A stretch of 64,000 bases of DNA, from the NCBI RefSeq assembly GCF_011386835.1, contig NC_088792.1, forward strand, positions 236,040,394 through 236,104,393, read 5' to 3'. The stretch is from Chrysemys picta bellii (taxonomy: Eukaryota > Chordata > Testudines > Emydidae). Shown here piece by piece: positions 11,556 to 20,667 of the stretch; the stretch's first letter is position 1, and the number at the start of each line of letters is the position of its first letter. The position numbers and the translations under genes are program-made. The notes under the pieces were generated by a model. The model was not told the origin of the DNA. It was given only the letters and a program-made list of their open reading frames with translations, and did no database searches.

Positions 11556-12308
11556 CAACAGTGGGGATTGAATCTTGAACCTTTAGATCTCAATGCATGA
11601 ACCTTGACTGCTTGAGCTGGAAGAACCAGCCACACCTCAAAAGACTCATCAACTTCTAGATATGAAGTGTTCACAAGACCGAGTGGGTTGCAGATGCAGC
11701 ATGCTTTATCATTGGTTCCCCCCCCACCCCACTGTAAAATAGAATGACAATAAACCACTGCATTTTACAGTTAAAAAGAATGGCAAGTTAACGGCTCCTC
11801 CCAAACCCTTTGAATGGGTAAGTATCTATAGGCATGGCATGGGGACAAACAATGGTTACTGAGTCTTTTTCGCTGCCAGTGTCGGGGGTGGAGAGGCCAA
11901 GGAATATGCAATATGTCAAATGCTCTGGGAGGATGACATTGGCACTGGGGTCAAGATTTCTTTCAGATCCTTGGGTTCCTTTTATGCTGCTCCTAATCAA
12001 AAGGGTTTTCAAGTGTAGAAACGTGCTAAACTTTGCTGCTAAAGTTGTCTCTTCTTCCCCCTGGACAGAAGAGATGTTGGCTTATATATCTTTGTACAGG
12101 TAATTTGCTTCGTAATTTGTAATGTCAATTTAATTCCTTAGCCTATAAAGGAACATTAAACTAGATTTCATTACTTTTACCCTGAAGAAAAGACACAATA
12201 GAAAAGTGATCTAGTAAAATAAATGTCACCACTTTGATTCAAACTAAAATAAAAATATATAATTCTTCATTCTTCTTCTAATTCCCACACTTTCCTTTCT
12301 GAATGGTG
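11556..12308. other. No gene recognised
   Basis: Unique-looking AT-rich DNA. The frames at 11788-12103 on both strands are short and motif-free. Confidence 0.4.
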
Positions 12309-13284
12309 CAGGGCTGGCCATAGGGAATATGGCACCCTGGGCAACCTTGTATTTTGGTGCCCCTGTCACTAGCTGCCTCCCAGGCTTCCCACTCCACCTC
12401 TATTGTCCCAGCCCCTGCTGCCTCTCCCCTCATTGCCCCGACACCCCTTCTGTGACCTTGCACTCCAGGCCCACCCTACTTCTTGCCTCTTAATCATGGC
12501 ACTCCATGTCACCCACGCGTAGGGCCGGCTCTGCCCTGCAGTGACTCACATCTGAATGCCATGGTGATGGGCATCATAGTCACTTTGACTCCCCCAGCCA
12601 GTGCTGCAGGGATGCCTCATCTGGTTATTGAGCAGGACAGCTAAGACAATGTAGTAGGTGGTCTTCTGCACTTTGACAGGGTGAGCAGGCACTGGGGCAC
12701 AGTCCTACCTCTCCTGCACCTCCCAAACTCTCCCACTCAACACAGCATCCAGCTTCTCTGCCATAGCCCCAGAGGGTCAGCAGCCCAAGGCATAGTGACA
12801 GGAGGGCACCAGAGGGTTATGATGGCAGAGCAGCATAGTGACCTGAGAGCCCCAAAAAGGGGGGAGGGAACCTAAGGAGTATAGAGAGCCCCACTGGTGT
12901 GGGGATGCAGGGTGGGCGGGAGGTGACATGGGGGCTCCAGAAAGGCAGATCTCTCCCCACCCCAAGACTGAGTATCCCCAATATTCAAGTGTTACAGTCC
13001 CAGGGAAGGTGGGTTATTAGGGGAGGTTAAAATGTAAATGCTCCAGTGAACTGAAGGTATCTAGGCTGGGTGGTGACGGTGGAAGGTTCATTCCCGAAAT
13101 ATCCCCAACTCCCTGCACTGACACCTCCCTTTGGGATAAGCAACAGAAAGGGAGCCCCTGAGAGCTGGGGAGCATGGGGAACTGGAGATCAGAGTGTGGT
13201 ATGTGGGTGGGGGACCTTGAAGATGTGGAGGACACCCTGATAACTGAGGAGAATGGGGGGCTTTGGACCTGGGAACCTGGGAGC
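12309..13284. mobile_element. Probable hAT-like element, left part (host of the LTR element)
   Basis: It starts CAGGGCTGGCCATAGG and contains 'GGTGCCCC' words and a second GGGCCGGCTCTGCC motif near 12524. The apparent matching right terminus GGCCAGCACTG lies at 17801-17811, beyond the LTR retrotransposon, so that element would be inserted in it. The flanks (GAATGGTG and GGTGAATG) are not a clean 8-bp duplication, so the boundaries are uncertain. From 12540 to 13284 I see only G-rich, low-information sequence. Confidence 0.4.
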
Positions 13285-13289
13285 GGGGG
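13285..13289. repeat. Target-site duplication, left (GGGGG)
   Basis: GGGGG immediately precedes the TGTAG of the 5' LTR and is repeated at 17325-17329 right after the CTACA of the 3' LTR. A homopolymer duplication is weaker proof than a mixed one, but its place at both LTR edges fits. Confidence 0.65.
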
Positions 13290-13408
13290 TGTAGTGAGGC
13301 GGCCTGGCTCCCAGCTGCCCCTGTGAGGGACGAGCCAGAACAGCTGCCAGAGTGGGCGGAGTCACTGCCTGTCCCCGCCCCCCGGAAGTCAAGGGGTGCG
13401 ACAGGAAG

Positions 13409-13414
13409 TATAAA
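13409..13414 (+). promoter_or_regulatory. TATA box of 5' LTR
   Basis: TATAAA within GGAAGTATAAAGGAC, in the same place as in the 3' LTR (16610-16615). It is preceded by GC-rich sequence with CCCCGCCC, a possible Sp1-type site. Confidence 0.65.
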
Positions 13415-13628
13415 GGACCCAGCACCCCAGCACTCCCGACCGCGAGAGAGGGCAGACGCTGGTGCCCGAGCTCCTCCTGCACCGCGCCTGCCCTGAGCCC
13501 GGTATCCTGAGGAGGACTGGCCGCGCCTGCCCCGAGCCCGGTATCCTGAGAAGCAGACTGAACTTCCCCTCACCGAGGGTCCGGAGGAGCCGCCCGACCT
13601 ACCCGGCGCTCGCTGCCCTGAGGATCCC

Positions 13629-13754
13629 ATGATCTGGGACATGGCGGACGAAGCTCAGGACGTACAGGTACCCATGGAGGAGGAGATGGGAAGTGGCCCG
13701 GGGATAGTCGACCCCGAACCCATGTCAGTGTGTTGCGGTCAGGATCCCCACTGA
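13629..13754 (+). other. Short open frame inside the 5' LTR
   Basis: ATG to TGA, 41 codons, acidic and proline-rich, with the same length and almost the same residues in the 3' LTR (16836-16961). The frame is open further upstream to about 13495 through a 39-bp tandem repeat that preserves phase (13 codons). It lies downstream of the TATA box, so it would be in the leader of the element's RNA. No known domain. It may be a uORF or chance. Confidence 0.35.
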
Positions 13755-13756
13755 CC

Positions 13757-13779
13757 CAGCAGCAGACGGACTGCTGCTG
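13757..13779 (+). other. LTR hairpin A (CAG/CTG stem)
   Basis: CAGCAGCAG (13757-13765) pairs perfectly with CTGCTGCTG (13771-13779) around a 5-nt loop. The 3' LTR keeps the stem with one loop change. In the solo LTR at 20267 a different but perfect 9-bp stem occupies the matching place (21031-21039 with 21057-21065). Confidence 0.55.
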
Positions 13780-13794
13780 ATAGGGCCCCGGGCT

Positions 13795-13826
13795 GGAACA
13801 CAGTGGAGTGGGTGGGCCTGTGTTCC
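13795..13826 (+). other. LTR hairpin B (module shared by three LTRs)
   Basis: GGAACACAG (13795-13803) pairs perfectly with CTGTGTTCC (13818-13826) around a 14-nt loop. The same geometry occurs in the 3' LTR (17002-17033) and in the solo LTRs at 9976-10007 and 21085-21116. The solo LTR at 21085 has a C-G pair where this one has A-T, a compensatory change. Confidence 0.65.
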
Positions 13827-13867
13827 CCCCTGCCATCCCACGCCGGGTGGCAGTCTCTCCTCCTCCC

Positions 13868-14040
13868 TGCTGGAGGGCCTGAGCCTCTGAACTTACTGCT
13901 TGTTTGCTCAGCCCCTGCCTGAGGGCCTGAGCCCCTGAACTTACTGCTTGTTTGCTCAGTCCTTGCCGGAGGGCCTGAGCCCCTGAACTTACTGCTTGTT
14001 TGCTCAGCCCCTGCCGGAGGGCCTGAGCCCTGAACTACGG
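13868..14040 (+). repeat. 48-bp tandem repeat in 5' LTR, 3.6 copies
   Basis: Units read 'tgccggagggcctgagcccc' followed by 'tgaacttactgcttgtttgctcagcccc', with three full copies and a partial fourth. The 3' LTR has one copy fewer. Each unit ends in 'ttgctcag', resembling a splice acceptor, which may be coincidental. Confidence 0.85.
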
Positions 14041-14163
14041 TTGGCTCCCCGCCCGACCTAGGCCTGGGCACGCAAGACTGAGCTGCTCCCTGCCTCGTGT
14101 AGTGAGGCGGCCTGGCTCCCAGCCTCCCCTGTGAGGGACCAGCCCCTCCCCGGGACGTCTACA

Positions 14164-14245
14164 CATGGTGCCTTCTCTGAGGAGTTCCGCCCAGGATGTG
14201 GGCGCGAACCCTAGACCCCGGGGAGAGAGGGGCCAGGGAAGAAAG
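14164..14245 (+). other. Leader and deletion junction of the Gmr1-like element
   Basis: About 80 bp separate the 5' LTR from the first recognisable integrase residues. TGGTGCCTTC two bases after the LTR could be the tRNA primer-binding site, but I cannot assign a tRNA. Where gag, protease and the integrase zinc-binding region should be there is nothing, so an internal deletion joins leader to mid-integrase somewhere here. Confidence 0.55.
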
Positions 14246-14650
14246 ATCCCCCTCCGGAACATCACAGCCCGCGCCATAGCCGATGAACTGGTGAAGGTTT
14301 TTGCCCGAGTTGGCTTGCCCCGCGAGATCCTCACGGATCAAGGGACCAACTTTACTTCGCGGCTGCTTCAGCAGGTGTATGAACTTCTGGGGGTCAAGCA
14401 ACTGCGCACGTCAGTCTATCACCCCCAGACTGATGGGCTGGTCGAAAGGTTCAACCGGACCCTAAAAGATATGCTCCGGAAGTTCCCCCAGGAGGACCTT
14501 CGTCGATGGGACCAGCTGCTCCCACCCTTGCTCCTGGCGGTCCGAGAAGTTCCCCAGTCGTCGACCAAGTTCTCACCATTCGAGCTACTATATGGCCGTC
14601 GACCTCGGGGCCTATTGGACCTAATGAGGGAGACTTGGGAACAACACTGT
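14165..14650 (+). pseudogene. Integrase fragment (Gmr1-like pol, N-terminal part lost)
   Basis: The DDE integrase would insert the cDNA copy into the genome. The open frame (168 codons with its chance extension) contains the second catalytic Asp (TDQGTNF, codon at 14336-14338) and the Glu (DGLVERFN, codon at 14444-14446), with 35 residues between them, the D-35-E spacing of retroviral and gypsy integrases. The HHCC zinc-binding domain and first catalytic Asp are absent, so it cannot be active. The frame is lost around 14630-14650, and the downstream sequence continues in the -1 frame, as expected from a one-base deletion. The 14165 ATG is not a natural start. Confidence 0.85.
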
Positions 14651-16496
14651 CACTGGCCCAGGGCCTCTTAAAGTACGTGGTCCAGCTTCAGGAGTGTCTT
14701 AAGCAGGCTGGGGCCCAGGCACGAGAGAATTTGAAAGCCGCCCAAGAGGCGCAAGCCCAGACTTATAACCAGGATGCCCAAACACGGGACTTTCAACCTG
14801 GAGACCGGGTGTTACTGATACTCCCTTCCAGCGAGTCAAAAATCCTGGCCCGATGGCAAGGGCCATATGAAGTCATCCGGAAGGTGGGCCCAGTTACATA
14901 TGAGATTAACCAGGCCGACCGGAAGAAAAAGATACAGCGGTATCATGTCAACCTCCTCAAGCCCTGGCGGGAACGAGAAGGGCTGCTGATGAACCCCTAC
15001 CCGCTGGAACCAGAGCTAGGGCCCCAGATAGCCCACACCGAGGGCCCTGAGGAACCCCAACTTGGGGAGACATTAACGGAGGACCAGCTCAAGCAGACCC
15101 GGTGCCTCCTGCTAGCCTTCTCGCACACCTTCACGGCCCAACCAGGGTCCACCACCCTGGTATACCATAAGATTCAGACTGAGCCGGGGATGGTAATTCG
15201 GGGCACGACCAGGCCCTTGCCATATCACCGGAAACGGATTGTGGATGAGGAGGTACGGGCAATGCTGGACTTGGGGGTGATTGAACCATCGCACAGCGAG
15301 TGGCGAAGCCCCGTCGTGCTGGTACTGAAGCCCGACGGTTCCCAATGGTTTTGCATTGACTTCAGGCACGTAAATGCCATCTCCAAGTTCGATGCATATC
15401 CCATGCCCCGGATAGATGAGCTGTTGGCCCGGCTAGGAGAGGCCGGCTATATCACCACCCTCGACCTTAGCAAGGGGTACTGGCAGATCCCCCTGGAACC
15501 TGCTTCCAGAGAGAAGACCGCGTTCGCCACCCCTATGGGCCTCTACCAGTTTATCCGAATGCCTTTCGGCCTCCACGGGGCTCCAGCCACGTTCCAGCGC
15601 CTGATGGACCGCCTCCTCCAACCCCATCAAGATTACGCGGCGGCTTATTTGGATGACGTAGTCATTTACAGTCCTCAGTGGGAGAACCATCTAGAACGGG
15701 TCGCAACCGTCCTGAGGTCTCTGTGGGCGGCCGGGTTAACAGCCAACCCGAAGAAGTGCCGCATCGGCCGGCAAGAAACCACGTACCTGGGATATACTAT
15801 CGGACATGGACAGGTAAAGCCACTGGTGGATAAGGTACAGGCCATTACAACCTGCCCTCCGCCCGCCACAAAACGCCAGGTACGCCAGTTTCTGGGGTTG
15901 GCAGGATATTATCGACGGTTCATCCCCCAATTCGCAGCGATTGCTGCCCCCTTAATGGGGCTCTTGACCAAGGACAGTCCGCGGCAAGTGATTTGGACCC
16001 GCGAGTGTGATGAGGCCTTCCAAACCCTCAAAACAAGCCTCTGCCAGAAGCCGGTCCTATATAGCCCCGATTTTAACCGGACCTTTGTCCTCCAAACGGA
16101 TGCCTCCGAGGTGGGACTCGGGGCGGTCCTCTCCCAAGAGGTAGACGACGAAGAGCATTCGGGCCTCTACATTAGTCGGAAGCTGTTCCCCCGCGAGAAA
16201 AACTATGCGGTGGTGGAGAAGGAAGCCCTCGCCGTGAAGTGGGCTTGTGACGCCCTGCGGTATTACCTCTTGGGCACCCCGTTCACCTTGGTCACCGACC
16301 ACTCTGCCCTCCAGTGGTTGGCCCGCATGAAGGACCATAATATGCGGCTGCAGTGGTGGTATTTGGCGCTGCAGCCCTATGCCTTCACCGTTGCCATCGG
16401 GCCGGAAAGGAATACGCGAATGCCGACTTTCTTTCCCGCCTGGGGGGTATGGAAGGGTCTGGCCCGGGAGCCAGCCTTGAGCGGGGGGCCGTGTAG
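14640..16496 (+). pseudogene. Integrase tail + reverse transcriptase-RNase H (pol)
   Basis: From about 14640 the frame carries the end of integrase (GPY/F-like region with WQGPYEVI near 14855), then directly RT and RNase H with no protease or stop between. RT has the first Asp in LDLSKGYWQ (15463-15465) and the YLDD box (15646-15657). RNase H has Asp in QTDASE (16099-16101), Glu in VEKEALA and Asp in TDHSA (16297-16299). The catalytic residues therefore look intact. Around 16400 a second frameshift occurs: the conserved ADFLSR tail is read in the -1 frame (16422 on), which ends at TAG 16494-16496 inside the 3' LTR's first bases. Reading without the shift would run on to 16614. Upstream, the nominal ATG at 14506 is out of the integrase frame and is not a real start. 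Confidence 0.9.
16479..16491 (+). other. Candidate polypurine tract
   Basis: The G-rich stretch GAGCGGGGGGCC lies just before the 3' LTR, where plus-strand DNA synthesis would be primed. It is interrupted by pyrimidines, so it is a weak example. Confidence 0.35.
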
Positions 16497-17324
16497 TGAG
16501 GCGGCCTGGCTCCCAGCCGCCCCTGTGAGGGACGAGCCAGAACAGCCGCCAGAGTGGGCGGAGTCACCGCCTGTCCCCGCCCCCGGAAGTCAAGGGGCAG
16601 GACAGGAAGTATAAAGGCCTGGCCCCAGCACTCAGTTGCGGCCCGACTGCGGGAGAGGGCAGACGCTGGTGCCCAACCTCCTCCTGCACCGCGCCTGCCC
16701 CGAGCCCGGTATCCTGAGGAGGACTGGCCGCGCCTGCCCCGAGCCCGGTATCCTGAGAAGCAGACTGAACTTCCCCTCACCGAGGGTCCAGAGGAGCTGC
16801 CCGACCTACCCGGCGCTCGCTGCCCTGAGGAGCCCATGATCTGGGACACGGCGGACGAAGCTCAGGATGTACAGGTACCCATGGAGGAGGAGATGGGAAG
16901 TGGCCCGGGGATAGTCGACCCCGAACCCATGTCAGTGTGTTGCGGTCAGGATCCCCACTGACCCAGCAGCAGATGGACTGCTGCTGATAGAGCCCCGGGC
17001 TGGAACACAGTGGAGTGGGTGAGCCTGTGTTCCCCCCTACCATCCCACGCTGGGTGTGGCAGTCTCTCCTCTTCCCTGCCGGAGGGCCTGAGCCCCTGAA
17101 CTTACTGCTTGTTTGCTCAGTCCCTGCCTGAGGGCCTGAGCCCCTGAACTTACTGTTTGTTTGCTCAGCCTCTGCCGGAGGGCCTGAGCCCTGTACTACG
17201 GTTGGCTCCCCGCCCGACCTAGGCCTGGGCATGCAAGACTGAGCTGCTCCCTGCCTCGTGTAGTGATGCGGCCTGGCTCCCAGCTGCCCCTGTGAGGGAC
17301 CAGCTCCTCCCCGGGACGTCTACA
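16492..17324 (+). repeat. 3' LTR of Gmr1-like element
   Basis: 833 bp, starting TGTAG and ending CTACA. It has TATAAA at 16610-16615, the 41-codon frame at 16836-16961, hairpin B at 17002-17033 and 2.6 copies of the 48-bp repeat (17077-17201). It differs from the 5' LTR by scattered substitutions, small indels near 16618-16660 and one fewer 48-bp unit, so the insertion is not brand new. Confidence 0.9.
17077..17201 (+). repeat. 48-bp tandem repeat in 3' LTR, 2.6 copies
   Basis: Same unit as in the 5' LTR, with two full copies and a partial third ending 'cctgagccctgtactacgg'. Confidence 0.85.
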
Positions 17325-17811
17325 GGGGGGCACAGGGAGACCCCCCCCAGGAGCTAAGACACGGGGTCAGGCCCCCCCGCCCCCCAGACTTACTGGTCTC
17401 TTTCTCCTTCTGTTTTAGTTTCTTTCCCGTCCCAACCCAGAAGAGGCTGGCAACTGCCAGCTCCCGTTGGCCAACCGAGATCCCACACTTGTCTTCCATT
17501 GGGCAGCATCGCTTTTTATTGAGGCTGCACATGGAAGGAGGAATGACCAGGCTGGGACTGTCCCGGGGAGCGGGTGGGGGAAGAGCCTACCGACTCACAT
17601 TGTGCAGAGACGGGACTTGGAGCCGGGCTGGGAAACCTTGTGGAGTGGCAAGCAGGGGGCCTCCTCTCCCAACAGGGAAGCGGATGCTCCTGCTGCTCCA
17701 GGCTACACACTGCAGGCAGCAAGGGGGAGCTTGAGCCTCTTGCCTCTGCTGCACCACGGCGCCCCCTGACTATGGTGCCCCTGGGCAGACACCCAGATCA
17801 CCTTGCCCTAA
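17325..17811. mobile_element. Probable hAT-like element, right part
   Basis: GC-rich non-coding sequence after the LTR element. It ends in a 'GGTGCCCCTGGGCAGAC' word and GGCCAGCACTG, an approximate inverted copy of the CAGGGCTGGCC terminus at 12309. Frames on both strands at 17467-17870 are shadows. Assignment to one element with the left part is inference. Confidence 0.38.
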
Positions 17812-18784
17812 GGCCAGCACTGGGTGAATGCTTTCATAAAACATACACAAAAAATAATTTAACTTGGTGATGTGTGTAGCCTATAGGAGGGTTATTTAGT
17901 TGTTATGTAGAATTATGTTCAAGTGTAAGTAGAAACTGGACATTATCCTCAGTTATGCAAGTGCAGAGGAGTAGGGGAAATTGAATGAGTTAGTGTGAGC
18001 AAAAGTTAAAGATAAGTTGGAGGCAGTAAGGGAAAATTGAATTTAGCTTGGTCATGACCCAGGCTATGTTTTGATTATAACTGATTTTTAGCAGAATTTT
18101 AAATTAATATATTGGAATATTTTGGTAAAATGCTCTTTTTGATAGCATAGGAAGTCCACTGGTATGTGTATAAATTTATATAAGGTGTAATGTAAAGAAG
18201 GTGGCGGAAATGTGACTATAATAATAGGTAGGTTTAATGTTAATGAGTATTATAAGAGGCTATAAAAGGAGTAGCCTTGATAAATTGCAGGTGAGCTTGA
18301 ATTACCAACAAAAGGGTATTGTTAGGTTACAGGATAACAAAACTAGACTTCATTCTGTTGGCAGTGGACTGATCACGCATTGAAACCCCATTCCATCTAT
18401 GCATGTGACTATCATTGTAGTACTGGTGTCGATGGTAATTGTATGCTTGTTTGTTTAATTCATCAATTTTCTCTTAAAATTTGGTTCTATCATTCAAAGT
18501 GTCATCCAGCATCATCTAGTAAAATAAATTGTCTGTAACCAGACTAGAGGCTTGAACCTGAAAACTACGTTTGGTTTAAGCTAAGAATGCAGTAAACCAA
18601 TTAACATTAATTGGGAATATTTAAAATTCAAGCTTACATGTGTTTTACTCTACATCTTAACTTCATATAAAAACATACTTGTATGTCTCAGATAAAAAGA
18701 ACTCTTATAGACCATGATGGAAATCTGTTAGTCTGTAATGCATTTCATTGTAATTCTTGAAATACACACTTCTTGGTTGGAAGT
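17812..18784. other. No gene recognised
   Basis: AT-rich unique-looking DNA with no ORF of note. Confidence 0.45.
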
Positions 18785-18993
18785 ATCAGAGGGATAGCCG
18801 TGTTAGTCTGAATCTGTAAAGCAACAGAGGGTCCTGTGGCACCTTTAAGACTAACAGAAGTATTGGGAGCATAAGCTTTCGTGGGTAAGAACCTCACTTC
18901 TTCAGATGCAGAAGAAGTGAGATTCTTACCCACGAAAGCTTATGCTCCCAATACTTCTGTTAGTCTTAAAGGTGCCACAGGACCCTCTGTTGC
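18785..18993. mobile_element. Penelope-type ends in head-to-head palindrome
   Basis: Two 83-bp arms (18821-18903, 18911-18993) are inverted copies with one mismatch, around a 7-bp spacer. Each arm contains the 'CATAAGCTTTCGTGGG' and 'GTGCCAC' words also seen at the end of the Penelope-like element at 20139. A further ~35 bp flank the left arm only (TAGCCGTGTTAGTCTG). Inverted, truncated end pairs are known for Penelope-like elements. The short frames across it are not genes. Confidence 0.65.
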
Positions 18994-19740
18994 TTCTTGG
19001 CTGGAATCTTTTTGGGGGACCTGATCCAGCTTCCATTAAATCAATGGAAATCCGCCTATTGACTTCCATTATGTCCAGGGAAGATTCAGTATTTCAGACT
19101 ATGACTAAAGTCTCATGTTGGGAGGTGTGATGAAACAAGTAGTTTTCACTGCTACCAATATTCAGAGGGATTTCATGATATAGAAACAGCTGCAATTCCC
19201 TCTTGTGTGTACTGTAAGAACTTGAAGATTAATGCTCTGTTTTAATTTCATTCTTTTCTATCGTTGTTAATGTTGGCCATTGATATATCTAGAATATCTT
19301 TTAAAAGGCTGGAAAAGATAGTCAAGGAAGTTCTGCAGAAGGACCACTGGGTTGGGTCTGTGAGGTAAGAATGTCCAAAGGCTTCAGTGTTTTAGAACAT
19401 AGTTAAAGTGAAATACAACTTGTTGTTAAGGGTAGATTTAAAACTATATACAGAGCTGGCTATTCTGGAAGATGAGAGTAGCCTGAGAATTTAACTCCTT
19501 AAGTAAAGCTTTAGTGGTTTGTTTTTGTTTTTTTGTTTTTTTTAAGTAATGGTCACTGCTAATGTTATGGCCAGGGACTGTCCCTTTACTACAAGTTTGT
19601 ACAGTATCTAGCATATTGGGGGGCCTTGATTGGGATTTCAGGCTGCTAATGGAGCACTAACAGATACTGGGCCATTCTTGAAAAGTGTAAAGCCCCTCCT
19701 GCAGGATGCTGTGTCCTCAACTCCAAAGGGGTCATTCTCA
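18994..19740. other. No gene; weak repeat trace near its end
   Basis: Unique-looking DNA. About 19560-19640 (GGGACTGTCCC, TTTGTACAG.ATCTAGCA) looks like the old amniote repeat tail also traced, in the other orientation, at 8548-8640. Confidence 0.35.
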
Positions 19741-19756
19741 TTTTTTCTCTCTCTTC

Positions 19757-19783
19757 TCCCCACCCCACCCCACCCCACCCCAC
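19757..19783. repeat. (CCCCA)n microsatellite
   Basis: Five tandem CCCCA-type units. The minus strand reads runs of four G separated by single T, a textbook candidate for G-quadruplex formation. Confidence 0.8.
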
Positions 19784-19819
19784 AATGGAGCAGTCATTGG
19801 GTGAGAGAATGAGTAAGAA

Positions 19820-20095
19820 TGACTCTGTAGCCCACTGGTTAGGGCACCCACCTGGGAGGTAGAGAGTAGTAGACTGGGCTGGGAGTCAGGAGAGCTGGGG
19901 GTCTCATCCTAGAGTCTACCTCTAATCTGCTACATGATCTTCAGATAGTTGCTACCTCTGTTTACTAGCCCAGGCTTTGGCTGACTTGTCTAGTGTCTCT
20001 CACTCTGTTTGCACAGAGGAGTCCTGAACTTGGTTGGGACCTTTAGATCCCACTAGGCACTACTGCAGTACAAATAAATAGTGATTGTAATATAG
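19820..20095 (+). repeat. tRNA-derived SINE, old MIR-like
   Basis: It begins with a tRNA-like head (GTAGCCCACTGGTTAGGGCACCC). A 'GGGAGTCAGGAGAGCTGGGGGTCTCATCCTAGAG' type body and a 'CTGCTACATGATCTTCAG' segment follow, as in CORE/MIR-like SINEs of reptiles. It ends in a degenerate AT-rich tail near 20090. It is diverged, and family assignment is by pattern. Confidence 0.5.
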
Positions 20096-20667
20096 GGAGA
20101 TGATAACATATGTAATTTCACAATGTCACTTTTCAATCAAAAAGAACAGGAGTACTTGTGGCACCTTAGAGACTAACAAATTTATTTGAGCATAAGCTTT
20201 CGTGGGCTACAGCCACTTCATCAGATGCATAGAATGGAACATATAGTAAGAAATATATATACATACTGTGACAGACCCAGACCAGTGGGATACAGGAGTC
20301 TGGTAGAGGGCAAATATACTGATCACTGGATGAGTAGTTTTCTGTTCCCTGAGTGACCAGAGCAGGGGCTGTACTAGAGTAATTAGGAACCTACTAGAAC
20401 CAGTTAAGGCAGGCAGGCTAATTAGGACACCTGGAGCCAATTAAGAAGAAGCTGCTAGAATCAATTAAGGCAGGCTAATCAGGGCACCTGGGTTTTAAAA
20501 GGAGCTCACTTCAGTTTGTGGTATGAGTGTGAGGAGCTGGGAGCAAGAGGTGCAAGGAGCTGAGAGGAGGTGCTGCTGCTGGAGGACTGAGGAGCACAAG
20601 CGTTATCAGACACCAGGAGGAAGGTCCTGTGGTGAGAATAAGGAAGGTGTTTGGAGGAGGCCATGGG

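Larger units (their letters stand above)
13290..14163 (+). repeat. 5' LTR of Gmr1-like element
   Basis: 874 bp, with TGTAG...CTACA ends (perfect 5-bp inverted repeat). It holds a TATA box (13409-13414), a 39-bp tandem pair (about 13480-13560), a short open frame (13629-13754), two hairpins (13757-13779, 13795-13826) and 3.6 copies of a 48-bp tandem repeat (13868-14040). It is closely similar to the 3' LTR but one 48-bp unit longer. Confidence 0.9.
13290..17324 (+). mobile_element. Gmr1-like Ty3/gypsy LTR retrotransposon, internally deleted
   Basis: Two direct LTRs (13290-14163, 16492-17324) both begin TGTAG and end CTACA, with GGGGG on both outer sides. The 2.3-kb interior encodes, in order, an integrase core, a GPY/F-like region, reverse transcriptase and RNase H. 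Ordinary Ty3/gypsy elements have integrase last. Integrase before RT is the hallmark of the Gmr1-like group described from cod and other deuterostomes. Gag, protease and the integrase N-terminus are missing, and two frameshifts break pol. The element is therefore not autonomous. Its high GC content differs sharply from the surrounding DNA. Confidence 0.88.

Noticed and set aside
13088..13642. 184-codon minus-strand frame (and a similar one at 16385-16849)
   Set aside because: Both are antisense to the same part of the two LTRs and simply mirror the GC-rich tandem sequence. They do not resemble a known protein.
14166..14183. TGGTGCCTTCTCTGAGGA as a tRNA primer-binding site
   Set aside because: The position is right, but I could not match it to a tRNA 3' end from sequence alone, so no separate call was made.
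14630..14660. Programmed -1 frameshift between integrase and the downstream frame
   Set aside because: No slippery heptamer or obvious stimulatory structure is visible, and a second -1 shift occurs near 16400. Mutational one-base deletions explain both more simply.
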